Source: Aromatoleum toluvorans (GTDB lineage Bacteria; Pseudomonadota; Gammaproteobacteria; Burkholderiales; Rhodocyclaceae). Taken from it: a stretch of DNA of 64,000 nt. This document shows, one piece after another, positions 8,441 through 16,880 of the stretch (the stretch's first letter is position 1; each line of letters begins with the position of its first letter). The position numbers and the translations under genes are program-made. The stretch lies in NCBI RefSeq assembly GCF_012910905.1, contig NZ_WTVN01000006.1, positions 62,001 through 126,000 of the forward strand, written 5' to 3'. Under the pieces are notes generated by a model. The model was not told the origin of the DNA and did no database searches. It was given only the letters and a program-made list of their open reading frames with translations.

Positions 8441-8856
8441 CAGGCCGAATCCCCGGTGTCGGCAGGCGGCGTGGTCTTCTTGCGCGCGCGTGTGCGTGGC
8501 GCGGCCGTCTTGGCGGTGCCCGTCGTGGGAGAGCCCGTCGTGGGAGTGCCCGTCGTGGGAGTGCCCGTCGTGGGGGGCGTGCTGCGCCGGCGTGCCGGGG
8601 CCTTGCGTGCGGGTGCGGCTTTGGCCGCCGGGGCCGCGGCTTCCGGCGCTGCAGCTTCCGGCGCTGCGGGTGCCGCCGCCAGTTTGGCCTTCAGGCCGGC
8701 CGACGAATGTTCGATCGCGTCGAGGCTGGAGATCGTCGCCTCGCGCAGGCGTTCCTGCGCCTTGTCCAGGCTGCTCTGCAGGCTCACCGTCTTGAGCAGC
8801 CTTACGGCCGCGGCACCGACCATTGCGCCGATTGCGAATGGAAGCACGGGATACAT
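8440..8856 (-). CDS. membrane-anchored protein with Ala/Pro/Lys-rich tail and TPTTG repeats
   Basis: 138 residues from ATG 8856 with Shine-Dalgarno GGAGGG; the stop of the ferritin-like gene lies 1 bp upstream. Residues 1-22 form a short hydrophobic segment with glycine-zipper spacing (AIGAMVGAAAV). A helix follows (QSSLDKAQERLREATISSLD), then a disordered tail rich in Ala, Pro and Lys/Arg with four 5-residue repeats (TPTTG/SPTTG). The basic tail resembles histone H1- or PhaP-like disordered tails and might bind polyanions or crowd a membrane surface. Function unknown. Confidence 0.72.
   Translation of the reverse strand: MYPVLPFAIGAMVGAAAVRLLKTVSLQSSLDKAQERLREATISSLDAIEHSSAGLKAKLAAAPAAPEAAAPEAAAPAAKAAPARKAPARRRSTPPTTGTPTTGTPTTGSPTTGTAKTAAPRTRARKKTTPPADTGDSA
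8519..8574. repeat. 15-bp tandem repeat encoding TPTTG units
   Basis: Four copies of a 15-bp unit (cgtcgtgggagtgcc and close variants) in tandem encode TPTTG, TPTTG, SPTTG and a flanking TPPTTG in the disordered tail of the small membrane protein. Slippage could change the copy number without shifting the frame. Confidence 0.85.
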
Positions 8857-8857
8857 C

Positions 8858-9553
8858 TCATCCCTCCTTTCCGTCTTGAGTGAAATTGAGCTTGCCGCGG
8901 GCAAGCAGGACGCCTGCGCCGCCGGCTGCGATGCCGGCCAGCAGTGCGGGGTTGAGTCTGCTCAGCAGCGGGCCGACGACGCCGATGGCGGCGTGCTGGC
9001 CGCTGAGCACCGAAAAGGTCCTTTCCAGGAAGTCGCCGATCAGCCCGTGTTCCATGTGCGCTTCGTCGGGCGCGATGCCGCCTTGCGCATGCAGCTGTTC
9101 GAGGCGGACGGCCTCGGCGAGCGCTTCGTGCCATACCTGCAGTTGCTGCGCATCCTCGGCCTGCAACCGGCGCAGGCGCTTGCGCAGGGCGCCGTCGGTG
9201 CGCGCGATCAGCGTTTCGTAAAGCCGCAGCCGCGCTAGCGTGCCCGCGAGCGCGCGCTCGCAGTTCGCGCGCCAGCCCGGCGCGAGGCTGGTCTCCAGCG
9301 GGAAGGGGTCGAGCGGGCTGGCGACACCGTAGCGCCGGCACAGCCGCGCGAGCGTCGCGACGCGCGCCTCGGCCGCCTTCAGGCTCGCGGCGAACGGTTC
9401 GCGCGGGCCGTAGGCCTCGACGGCTTTGCGGTAGAAGGCGCGCGCGGCGAATTCGTCGTACAGGGCGATGCGCAGCGCCTGGTGCGCGGGCGGGAACGGC
9501 GCCTTGCGCTCGATCCGCCGGCCGCGCAGGATCGCCTCGTCGTAGTTACGCAC
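8858..9553 (-). CDS. ferritin-like protein with C-terminal membrane segment
   Basis: 231 residues, GTG start at 9553 overlapping the upstream HMA gene by 8 bp. Residues ~20-190 look like a four-helix ferritin-like bundle of the DUF2202/rubrerythrin sort: ALYDEFAARAFYRKAVEAYG, then LKAAEARVATLARLCRRYGV, and in the second half RLYETLIA and LQAEDAQQLQVWHEALAEAV. Several Glu and a His sit where metal ligands are expected, although the first ExxH motif reads EARV. The last 40 residues are hydrophobic and Gly/Ala-rich (LLAGIAAGGAGVLLARG), probably a membrane anchor. A ferritin-like bundle tethered to a membrane next to a P1B ATPase points to iron handling. The assignment is by pattern, not alignment. 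Confidence 0.65.
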   Translation of the reverse strand: MRNYDEAILRGRRIERKAPFPPAHQALRIALYDEFAARAFYRKAVEAYGPREPFAASLKAAEARVATLARLCRRYGVASPLDPFPLETSLAPGWRANCERALAGTLARLRLYETLIARTDGALRKRLRRLQAEDAQQLQVWHEALAEAVRLEQLHAQGGIAPDEAHMEHGLIGDFLERTFSVLSGQHAAIGVVGPLLSRLNPALLAGIAAGGAGVLLARGKLNFTQDGKEG

Positions 9554-9881
9554 CCGTCACCTCGCGGTGCTTGGTGACGAGGATGCCGAGCAGGACTTCC
9601 GCCGCGGGCGAGCGTACGCCGCCGAGCAGGTCGGGCCACGCGGCGGCGGGGATCGCCCCGGTGTCGTACTCGACGGTGCACGAGCGGGCGAGCAGGTTCA
9701 GTTTCACCGAGCGGATCCCGGGGATGTCGTCGAGTACCCGGCCGAAGCGTTTCGCGTCGCCGATCGCGTCCATCTGGCCCGCGTCGAGATCGCTCTCGAG
9801 CTTGAGCCGGATGCGCCCCGGAATGTGGTGGGCGATGCGCAGGTTGCGCGAGAAGCGTTGCAGTTGCTCGAATGCGTCCAT
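9546..9881 (-). CDS. HMA_2-like protein lacking the CxxC motif
   Basis: 111 residues. The first ~85 residues fit a ferredoxin-like HMA fold (HHIPGRIRLKL, then FGRVLDDIPGIRSVKLNLLARSCTVEYD). The metal-binding MxCxxC loop of ordinary HMA domains is replaced by an IPGRIRLK loop, as in the neighbouring HMA gene and in the ATPase N-terminus. Such cysteine-less HMA domains are usual partners of this ATPase group. It probably regulates or docks to the ATPase rather than carrying Cu or Zn. It overlaps the ferritin-like gene by 8 bp. Confidence 0.75.
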   Translation of the reverse strand: MDAFEQLQRFSRNLRIAHHIPGRIRLKLESDLDAGQMDAIGDAKRFGRVLDDIPGIRSVKLNLLARSCTVEYDTGAIPAAAWPDLLGGVRSPAAEVLLGILVTKHREVTGA

Positions 9882-9923
9882 CGGTGCAGTGGTCGGAAGG
9901 GATTCTCGGCGTTCGTGCGCCGG

Positions 9924-10385
9924 CTATTTGAACAGATGACGGCGGTGTACCGCCATGTGGATGCCCAGCAGGCCGAGGAACAGGCCCCCGGTTGCCGCAT
10001 GCGCCTTCTTGTTGCCGGCCGCGGCGAGCGCGAGCGACACGCCCAGGCTGCCGAGCATGCCGTATTTGGCCCAGGTGTTGAGGCGCCGGTCGCGCTGCCA
10101 CCGCCGCGGCGTGCGCGGGGTGCGGGCTTCCTCACGCGGGGCTGCCGGTGGCGGCGCGAGCTCGGCGCCGACGGCGGCCGATACGCGGGCCTCCATCTCG
10201 ACGCGCGTCGCGTGTTCCGGGGTGTAGCGCAACAGCATGCTGCCGGTGCGCGGATTACCCTCGACTTCGACGACCCCGTCGATTTCCGCAAGGGCGGCAC
10301 CCAGTCGCTCCTGCCGCGCTGCGTCGCGCAGCCGGGCATCGCGGATGCGGATGCGGCCGGGTACGGCCGAGACGATCCACTGCAT
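9924..10385 (-). CDS. HMA_2-like domain fused to a two-helix membrane domain (FezC-like candidate)
   Basis: 153 residues, first gene of the cluster; start ATG 10385 with GAGGGG upstream. Residues 1-75 are an HMA-like fold with VPGRIRIRD replacing the CxxC loop and GVVEVEGNPRTGSMLLRY closing it. A Pro/Ala/Arg linker (75-105) leads to two hydrophobic stretches (YGMLGSLGVSLALAAAG and GGLFLGLLGIHMAVH). HMA-plus-membrane proteins of this build occur beside the ATPase in described ferrosome clusters (FezC); the correspondence here is inferred. The gene follows kup by 42 bp on the same strand, so transcription from further upstream is possible. Confidence 0.72.
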   Translation of the reverse strand: MQWIVSAVPGRIRIRDARLRDAARQERLGAALAEIDGVVEVEGNPRTGSMLLRYTPEHATRVEMEARVSAAVGAELAPPPAAPREEARTPRTPRRWQRDRRLNTWAKYGMLGSLGVSLALAAAGNKKAHAATGGLFLGLLGIHMAVHRRHLFK

Positions 10386-10427
10386 GCTGGCGTACCCCCC
10401 TCTGCCGGAAAGCCGGTTATTTTCGAA

Positions 10428-12374
10428 TCATAGCTCGACCTGCGTGCCCAGTTCCACAACACGGTTCGGCGGCAGGTGGAAGTAGTCGGCGGCGCTGCCG
10501 GCGTTGCGGAACATGACGATGAAGAGGCGTTCGCGCCACAGCGCCATGCCCGAGCCCATGCGGCGGACGATGGTTTCGCGGCCGAGGAAGAACGACGTTT
10601 CCATCGTCTCGAAGCGCAGCCCCTTCTCCGCGCAGCGTGCCAGTTCGGCGGGGATGTCCGGGTCGTCCATGAAGCCGAAGGTCAGGCGCACGCGATAGAA
10701 ACCATAGTCGATCTCCTCGATCTCGATGCGGTCCTTCTCCGGCACGTGGGACACGTCCGCGGTATGCACCTTCAGCAGCACCACGCGCTCGTGCAGGACC
10801 TTGTTGTGCAGCAGGTTGTGCAGCAGCGCGCGTGGCACGCCGTCGAGCCAGGTCGTCAGGAACACCGCCGTGCCCGCGACGCGCGGCGGCGGACTCGTGA
10901 ACATCGACTGGATGAACAGGTCGATCGGGATCGTGTCGGTGCGGATGCGGCTGTTGAGCATCGAGCGGCCGCGCTTCCAGGTGGTCAGGAAGGTGAAGAT
11001 CACCGCCCCGATCAGCAGCGGGAACCAGCCACCGGCGAGGATCTTCACCGTCGTCGCGGAGAAGAAGGCGATATCGACGGCGAGGAACACCGCGAGGAAG
11101 AGGCCGGCCTTCAGCCTGCCCCAGCCCCACAGCGCGCGCACGACGACGAAGGCGAGCACCGTGTCGATCATCATCGTCATCGTCACCGCGATGCCGTAGG
11201 CCGAGGCCAGCGCGCTCGACGAGCGGAAGCCGACTACCAGCGCGACCACCGCGCCGAGGAGCATCCAGTTGATGCTCGGCACGTAGATCTGGCCCATCTC
11301 GCGTGCCGAGGTGAAGATTGTGCGCATGCGCGGCGCGTAGCCCAGCTGCATGGCCTGGCGCGTCAGCGAATACGCGCCCGAGATCACCGCCTGGCTGGCG
11401 ATGATCGTCGCCAGCGTCGCCATGCCCACCATCGGATACACGAGTTCGTCGGGTACCAGCAGGTAGAAGGGGTTGCGCACGTTGTCGGGGTGGTCGAGGA
11501 TCAGCGCGCCCTGGCCGAGGTAGTTCAGGTAGAGGGCCGGGAACACGACCGTGAACCACGCGAGCTTGATCGGCTTGCGGCCGAAGTGGCCCATGTCCGC
11601 GTAGAGGGCTTCGCCGCCGGTGATCGCCAGCACGACGGCGCCCAGCCCGAGCCAGCCCAGCAGCGGATTGTCGGCGAGGAAGCCGATCGCCCAGACGGGG
11701 TTGAGGGCGCCGAGGATCTCGGGATGCAGCCGGATGCCGGAGATGCCCAGTGCCGCCAGCACGAGGAACCAGCACACCATCACCGGGCCGAAGATCGCGC
11801 CGACGCGGCTGGTGCCGTGGCGCTGCATCATGAACAGGCCGACGAGGACGATCAGCGCGATCGGCAGCACATAGGGCGCGAAGGCCGGCGTCGCGACTTC
11901 GAGGCCTTCGACCGCCGAGAGCACCGAGATCGCCGGCGTGATCATGCCGTCGCCGTAGAACAGTGCGGCGCCGAAGACGCCCATCGACGACAGCACCCAG
12001 GCCTTGCGCCCGTCGGGGACGACGCGCAGGGCGAGCGAGATCAGCGCCATGATGCCGCCTTCGCCGCGGTTGTCGGCGCGGGTGATGAAGACTACGTACT
12101 TGGCCGACACCACCAGCATCAGCGCCCAGAACACCAGCGACAGGACCCCGTACACGTTCGCCGGCGTCACCGGCACGGCGTGATGGCCGTTGAACACTTC
12201 CTTCAGCGTGTACAGCGGGCTCGTGCCGATGTCGCCGTAGACGACGCCGATCGCGGCGACGGCGAGCCCTGCGAGGCCAGCGCGATGTTCGGTGGGAGGG
12301 GCCGCGGCCGGTTGTTCCACACGGTCTGCAGTGTGCACGACAGGACCTGGTTGTTTTTTTGGGAGGCTAAGCAT
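10428..12374 (-). CDS. kup: Kup-type low-affinity potassium transporter
   Basis: 648 residues with about 12 membrane segments in the first 450 residues, then a soluble C-terminal domain. It imports K+ with H+ across the inner membrane. Diagnostic stretches: AAIGVVYGDIGTSPLYTLKE at the first helix, RADNRGEGGIMAL, FYGDGMITPAISVLSAVEG and GGEALYADMGHFG. Length matches E. coli Kup (622) with an extended start. I chose ATG 12374; a GTG at 12422 is also possible and neither has a strong Shine-Dalgarno. The promoter region is shared with a divergent gene at 12529. Confidence 0.93.
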   Translation of the reverse strand: MLSLPKKQPGPVVHTADRVEQPAAAPPTEHRAGLAGLAVAAIGVVYGDIGTSPLYTLKEVFNGHHAVPVTPANVYGVLSLVFWALMLVVSAKYVVFITRADNRGEGGIMALISLALRVVPDGRKAWVLSSMGVFGAALFYGDGMITPAISVLSAVEGLEVATPAFAPYVLPIALIVLVGLFMMQRHGTSRVGAIFGPVMVCWFLVLAALGISGIRLHPEILGALNPVWAIGFLADNPLLGWLGLGAVVLAITGGEALYADMGHFGRKPIKLAWFTVVFPALYLNYLGQGALILDHPDNVRNPFYLLVPDELVYPMVGMATLATIIASQAVISGAYSLTRQAMQLGYAPRMRTIFTSAREMGQIYVPSINWMLLGAVVALVVGFRSSSALASAYGIAVTMTMMIDTVLAFVVVRALWGWGRLKAGLFLAVFLAVDIAFFSATTVKILAGGWFPLLIGAVIFTFLTTWKRGRSMLNSRIRTDTIPIDLFIQSMFTSPPPRVAGTAVFLTTWLDGVPRALLHNLLHNKVLHERVVLLKVHTADVSHVPEKDRIEIEEIDYGFYRVRLTFGFMDDPDIPAELARCAEKGLRFETMETSFFLGRETIVRRMGSGMALWRERLFIVMFRNAGSAADYFHLPPNRVVELGTQVEL

Positions 12375-12528
12375 ACTGCAATGCAACAACCCGAGACAGG
12401 GGAATTTGCGCTGCCGCGGCACCGGAAAAAGCCTTTCAGGACAAGCGCATCGAGCCGGTTGCGCACGGCTGCCGCGACTGCCCTACAATCGCCTGTGATC
12501 CCCTCTCCATCATCCCGCGAGGTTGCCG

Positions 12529-13353
12529 ATGAGTCACTCCCTATCACCGGACTTGGCGTTGCCCCTGCGCGATGCGATCGGCACCGAACACCGGCCGGCC
12601 GCCGGCGAGGTCCGCATCGTCTCGCTCGTGCCCTCGCTGACCGAACTGGTGTGCGACCTCGGCCTGGCCGATCGCCTGGTCGGGCGTACGGGTTTTTGCG
12701 TGCATCCGCGCAGTGTGCTGAAGCTCGTCCCCAAGGTCGGCGGCACGAAGGACGTGAAGATCGATGCCGTGCGGGAGCTCGCGCCGACGCACCTGATCGT
12801 CAATATCGACGAGAACCGGCGCGAGACGGTCGAGGAACTGGCCGCCTTCGTGCCCAACGTGATCGTCACGCATCCCTGTACGCCGACGGACAACATCACG
12901 CTGTATCGCCTCTTCGGCGGCGTGTTCCAGTGCGCCGCCCGCGCGGAGCAGCTCGTGACGGTCCTGGAAGGCGCGCTCGCGGAAGCGCAGGCGGTCGCGC
13001 GCGAGCTGCCGCGGGAGGAGGTGCTCTACCTCATCTGGCGCGCGCCGTGGATGACGGTCACGCGCGAAACCTACATCTCCGCGACGCTGGCCGCCGTGGG
13101 CTGGGACACGCTGCCGGCGGAGGCGGGCGCACGCTATCCGGAGGTCGACTGGCAGGCGCCGTGGATGGGGCGCGCCACGCGCGTGTTCCTGTCGAGCGAA
13201 CCCTACCGCTTCGACGAGACCCATCTCGACGAAGTGAAGGCGCTGTCGGGGCGGCCGGTGGCGATGATCGATGGCGAGATGGCGTCCTGGTACGGCAGCC
13301 GCGCGATCGACGGCATGCGTTATCTCGCCGCGCTGCGCCGCCGTCTGCGCTGA
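12529..13353 (+). CDS. BtuF-like helical-backbone metal/cobalamin receptor protein, cytoplasmic form
   Basis: 274 residues of the periplasmic-binding-protein fold with a helical backbone (RIVSLVPSLTELVCDLGL, VGRTGFC, KVGGTKDVKIDAV). No signal peptide is visible before the fold, so unlike BtuF it is probably cytoplasmic. Such proteins are commonly labelled cobalamin-binding protein; the ligand is not proven. There is no ABC permease or ATPase beside it. Start ATG 12529 with GAGG 9 bp upstream; an in-frame TTG 6 bp earlier is the alternative. Confidence 0.75.
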   Translation: MSHSLSPDLALPLRDAIGTEHRPAAGEVRIVSLVPSLTELVCDLGLADRLVGRTGFCVHPRSVLKLVPKVGGTKDVKIDAVRELAPTHLIVNIDENRRETVEELAAFVPNVIVTHPCTPTDNITLYRLFGGVFQCAARAEQLVTVLEGALAEAQAVARELPREEVLYLIWRAPWMTVTRETYISATLAAVGWDTLPAEAGARYPEVDWQAPWMGRATRVFLSSEPYRFDETHLDEVKALSGRPVAMIDGEMASWYGSRAIDGMRYLAALRRRLR

Positions 13354-13364
13354 GGAGGCGGTCC

Positions 13365-13841
13365 TCAGGCCGCGGCCAGCGCCGCGACGAAGGCTTCCGG
13401 CGTCAGGATCGCGAACAGCGGCCGGATGAGGCGATGGCGGTTGAGCTTCAGCAGCAGCTTGTCGCGGCTGACGAGGTGGGTCGCGCCGCCGTCGCGTGCG
13501 AGCGTCAGGAACTTCTGGTCGTCGCCGTCCCGGCATGCGGGCAGCGGCGGGGCGCTGGCGTCGTCCTGCGCCGGCAGTATGGCCGCGCGGGCCGCGTAGG
13601 CGGCGCAGAGCGCGTCCTGGCGCTCGGGCGCAATGCCGAACTGGCGGTAGGCGAGCACGCGGCGCAGCTCCTCGAGCGTCGCGTCGTTCGCGAGCAGCAC
13701 CGGCGCGCCGGTGTCGACGAGCGCGCGTAGCGGCGCGAGCCGGGGATCCTCGAACACCCACAGCGCCATCACGGTGTTGGTATCGAGCACGAGGCGCAGG
13801 GTCGAAGGCGCGGGCAGGGGCGGCACAGGAGCGGTGGCCAT
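13365..13841 (-). CDS. PIN-domain putative toxin (COG1569 type)
   Basis: 158 residues from ATG 13841. The PIN-domain acidic residues are visible: LVLDTNTVMALWVFED (first Asp), LEELRRVL (Glu), CRDGDDQKFLTLA (Asp pair) and VSRDKLLL (last Asp). PIN proteins are Mg-dependent ribonucleases, often toxins of antitoxin pairs. No antitoxin-sized gene lies next to it; the upstream neighbour is phaC and the downstream gene is convergent. It may be an orphan. Confidence 0.8.
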   Translation of the reverse strand: MATAPVPPLPAPSTLRLVLDTNTVMALWVFEDPRLAPLRALVDTGAPVLLANDATLEELRRVLAYRQFGIAPERQDALCAAYAARAAILPAQDDASAPPLPACRDGDDQKFLTLARDGGATHLVSRDKLLLKLNRHRLIRPLFAILTPEAFVAALAAA

Positions 13842-13905
13842 CGGCAGGCGGTAAACGAAATCGAGGGGGCGATGCCCCCTCGGCTTCATCCCTGACGGAC
13901 AGGAA

Positions 13906-15729
13906 TCAGGCGGCTTCCTGGGCGTCGATACGGATCTTGACGTAGGAGCCCGGCGCGTCCTCGAGCACCTTCAGCTTGCCCTTCGCCGGATCGCGCACGT
14001 CGGTCTGTTCCGAGTCGTGCGCGGTGAGCCAGGCCTGCCAGTCGGTCCACCACGAACCCGGCTGGTGCTCGGCGCCCTCGAACCACTTGTCGGCGGTTTC
14101 GGCGAGCTTCGCGGCGGGGTTCAGCCAGTAGCCGTACTTGTTGGCCACCGGCGGGTTGACGATGCCGGCGATGTGGCCCGAGCCGCCCAGCACGAAGCGC
14201 ACCGGACCGCCGAAGTTCGTCGCGCCGGCGTAGGTGCTCTTCCACGGGGCGATGTGGTCTTCCAGCGTCGAGATGAAGTAGCAGGGGACCTTGATCTTGC
14301 CGAGGTCGATCAGCACGCCATCGACCTCGATGCCGCCGGGCTGGACGAGGCGGTTTTCCATGTACATCGCGCGCAGGTAGAAGCTGTGCATCTTCGCCGG
14401 CATGCGCGTCGAGTCGGAGTTCCAGTACAGCAGGTCGAAGGGGAAGGGATCCTTGCCCATCAGGTAGTTATTGACGACGAAGGACCAGATCAGGTCGTTC
14501 GCGCGCATCATGTTGAAGGTGCCCGCCATCTCGGCGCCTTCGAGGTAGCCGCGCTCGAACATCTTCTTCTCGAGGCTGGACACCTGGCCTTCGTCGATGA
14601 ACACGCCCAGCTCGCCCGGCTCGGCGAAGTCGGTCATGGTCGTGAAGAAGGTCGCGGCGGCGATGCGCTTCTGCTTCTTGCCCGCGAGGTAGGCGAGCGT
14701 GGTCGCCAGCAGGGTGCCGCCCAGGCAGTAGCCGCAGGCGTTCACTTCCTTCTCGCCGGTCTGCTTCTCGATCGCGTCCAGCGCCGCGACGACGCCTTCG
14801 AGCACGTAGGACTCGAAGGTCTTGTCCGCGAGGCGCTCGTCCGGGTTCACCCACGAGATCACGAACACCGTGTGGCCCTGGTCGACGCACCACTTCACGT
14901 ACGAGTTCTTCTCGCGCAGGTCGAGGATGTAGAACTTGTTGATCCATGGCGGCACGATCAGCAGCGGACGCTTGTAGGCCTTCTCGGTCGTCGGCGAGTA
15001 CTGGATCAGCTGCATCATGTCGGTCTGGAACACGACCTTGCCCGGCGTCGTGCCGACGTTCTTGCCCAGCTCGAAGGCGCTGGTGTCGGTCATCTTGACG
15101 CGCAGCTGGCCGCCGCCGTCTTCCATGTCGCGCAGCAGGTTGTTCAGGCCCTTGATCAGGTTCTGGCCGTTGCTCTTGACCGTCTCGCGGAACACTTCCG
15201 GGTTGGTCAGCGCGAAGTTCGACGGCGACAGCGCGTCGATGTACTGGCGGGTGTAGAAATTGACCTTCTTCTGCGTCTGCTCGTCGAGGCCGTCGACGCA
15301 GCACACCGTGTCATGTACGTGGCGCGCGGCGATCAGGTAGGACTGCTTGATGAAGTCGAACAGGAAATGCTCTTCCCACTGCTCGTCCTTGAAGCGCTTG
15401 TCGGCCTTGTCCGGCTGGGCGATCGGCGTGCCGTGCATGCCCATCACGCGCAGCATCGAGTGCTGCCACAGCGAGAAGTAGTCCCACACCAGGTTCATCT
15501 GCGACTGCGCCAGCTTGTACGGGTTGGCGAGCAGCTTGGCCATCATGTCCATGAAAGCCTGGGCGATGCCCAGCTCGTCGCTGGGGGTGGCGACGCCTTT
15601 CTTCAGCTGGCGCTGGACGTGTTCGCTGATGAGGTGCGAGGCCCGCTGGGCGACTTCGGAGTAGGTCTTCGCGACTTCCTTGGGGTCGGGCAGGTCGGCG
15701 AACACGGTCTCGGGGGTGGGTGCGGCCAT
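13906..15729 (-). CDS. phaC: class I poly(3-hydroxyalkanoate) synthase
   Basis: 607 residues. PhaC polymerises (R)-3-hydroxyacyl-CoA into PHB granules. The lipase-like box GYCLGG holds Cys335, with Asp491 (STLEDHIAPW) and His519 (GGSGHIAG) completing the triad. The N-terminal domain (PhaC_N) covers about 70-270. Start ATG 15729 has GAGAGGAGC upstream; the frame is open further to 15843 but that part overlaps the MBL gene. It follows the MBL hydrolase gene by 19 bp, an apparent operon. No phaA/phaB/phaR is adjacent. Confidence 0.95.
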   Translation of the reverse strand: MAAPTPETVFADLPDPKEVAKTYSEVAQRASHLISEHVQRQLKKGVATPSDELGIAQAFMDMMAKLLANPYKLAQSQMNLVWDYFSLWQHSMLRVMGMHGTPIAQPDKADKRFKDEQWEEHFLFDFIKQSYLIAARHVHDTVCCVDGLDEQTQKKVNFYTRQYIDALSPSNFALTNPEVFRETVKSNGQNLIKGLNNLLRDMEDGGGQLRVKMTDTSAFELGKNVGTTPGKVVFQTDMMQLIQYSPTTEKAYKRPLLIVPPWINKFYILDLREKNSYVKWCVDQGHTVFVISWVNPDERLADKTFESYVLEGVVAALDAIEKQTGEKEVNACGYCLGGTLLATTLAYLAGKKQKRIAAATFFTTMTDFAEPGELGVFIDEGQVSSLEKKMFERGYLEGAEMAGTFNMMRANDLIWSFVVNNYLMGKDPFPFDLLYWNSDSTRMPAKMHSFYLRAMYMENRLVQPGGIEVDGVLIDLGKIKVPCYFISTLEDHIAPWKSTYAGATNFGGPVRFVLGGSGHIAGIVNPPVANKYGYWLNPAAKLAETADKWFEGAEHQPGSWWTDWQAWLTAHDSEQTDVRDPAKGKLKVLEDAPGSYVKIRIDAQEAA

Positions 15730-15748
15730 TCTGTTCTTGCTCCTCTCT

Positions 15749-16783
15749 TCAAGCTTCAGCTGTTTTTTCGAATCGGATGATGCTGGTCCGGTCGCCCACC
15801 CTGCGGACCTCGCCGCGCGCGGCAAGGTAGTTGAGGTGGGCAATCGCCTCTCCCATGGCGAACATGACCTGATGCGTATCCAGTTCGCGGGGGAACAGCG
15901 TCGATAGCAGTTCCCCTGCGCTGCGGGGGGTCTCGATCTCTTTCAATAGTGCACTGCAGCGTTCACGGTGGTGCGCCTCGAGTTGGGCGATGCGCGCACG
16001 GATGCCGCGGAACGGATGCCCGTGTGATGGTAGCACGAGCGTATCGTCCGGCAAGTCCTTGAAGCGATTTAATGATTCGAGAAACCAGCCGAGCAGGTCG
16101 TCCTCGGGCGTGAGGGCGTAAACGCTGACGTTTGTCGAGATGCGCGGTAGCAGCATATCGCCCGAAATGAGCACTCCGAGCGACTCGCAATACAGGCTCG
16201 CGTGTTCGGGGGAATGGCCGAAGCCGACGATCACGTGCCAGTCGCGGCCGCCGATGTGGACGACGTCGCCGTCGAAGATCCGCTGATAGGACTTGGGCAG
16301 CGCCGGCACGCCGCGGCGATAGGAGTTGCCGCGGTCGCGCAGCGCCCCCTGGCGTGCGGGGTCCAGCCCGTGCGCGGCGAAGTGCGCGACCATCTCATCC
16401 ACCGCGGTGCCCGCGATTTCGTTCCAGATTGCGTGGCCGTTGAAGAACTCGCCCTGCGTCATGACGACCGGCGCGCCGTTGCGTTCGGCGAGCCACGCGG
16501 CGAGGCCGAGGTGGTCGGGATGGCTGTGGGTGACGAGCACGCGCGACAGCGGGCGCGGGTCGCGATCGAGGATCGCGCTCCAGTTGTCGCGCACCGCGTC
16601 GATGCCGAAGCCGGTATCGACGACGGTCAGCGCGTCGCCGTCGTCGAGCAGCCACAGGTTGATGTGGTTCAGCACGAAGGGTAAGGGCATGCGGACCCAG
16701 CCCACGCCGGGCGCCACCTGCCGCACTTCGGCTGCGCCGGGGGTGTCGGGAAACGGGTACTGCAGATCCTGCAAGGTCGTCAT
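15749..16783 (-). CDS. MBL-fold metallo-hydrolase upstream of phaC
   Basis: 344 residues. The metallo-beta-lactamase motif is THSHPDHLG, with later ligands in GFGHSPEHAS, LISGDMLLP and LPSHGHPFRG. Glyoxalase II-like MBL proteins of this length act on thioesters or related substrates; the substrate here is unknown. The gene sits just before phaC, so a link with PHA or acyl-CoA thioester metabolism is plausible but inferred. Start ATG 16783 follows a GAGAGA stretch. It diverges from the MerR-family gene. Confidence 0.82.
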   Translation of the reverse strand: MTTLQDLQYPFPDTPGAAEVRQVAPGVGWVRMPLPFVLNHINLWLLDDGDALTVVDTGFGIDAVRDNWSAILDRDPRPLSRVLVTHSHPDHLGLAAWLAERNGAPVVMTQGEFFNGHAIWNEIAGTAVDEMVAHFAAHGLDPARQGALRDRGNSYRRGVPALPKSYQRIFDGDVVHIGGRDWHVIVGFGHSPEHASLYCESLGVLISGDMLLPRISTNVSVYALTPEDDLLGWFLESLNRFKDLPDDTLVLPSHGHPFRGIRARIAQLEAHHRERCSALLKEIETPRSAGELLSTLFPRELDTHQVMFAMGEAIAHLNYLAARGEVRRVGDRTSIIRFEKTAEA

Positions 16784-16880
16784 TTGCGTCTCTCTCGGTC
16801 GGCGGGGGCTCGCGAGCATTGCCCAAACCCCTGAATTCTGATTAACTTTTCCGCCCTGTCGGGGCGGCTCCGGCAAAAAC

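Noticed and set aside
13365-13841. PIN protein as part of a toxin-antitoxin pair
   Set aside because: No small antitoxin gene is adjacent on either side; only the PIN protein can be supported.
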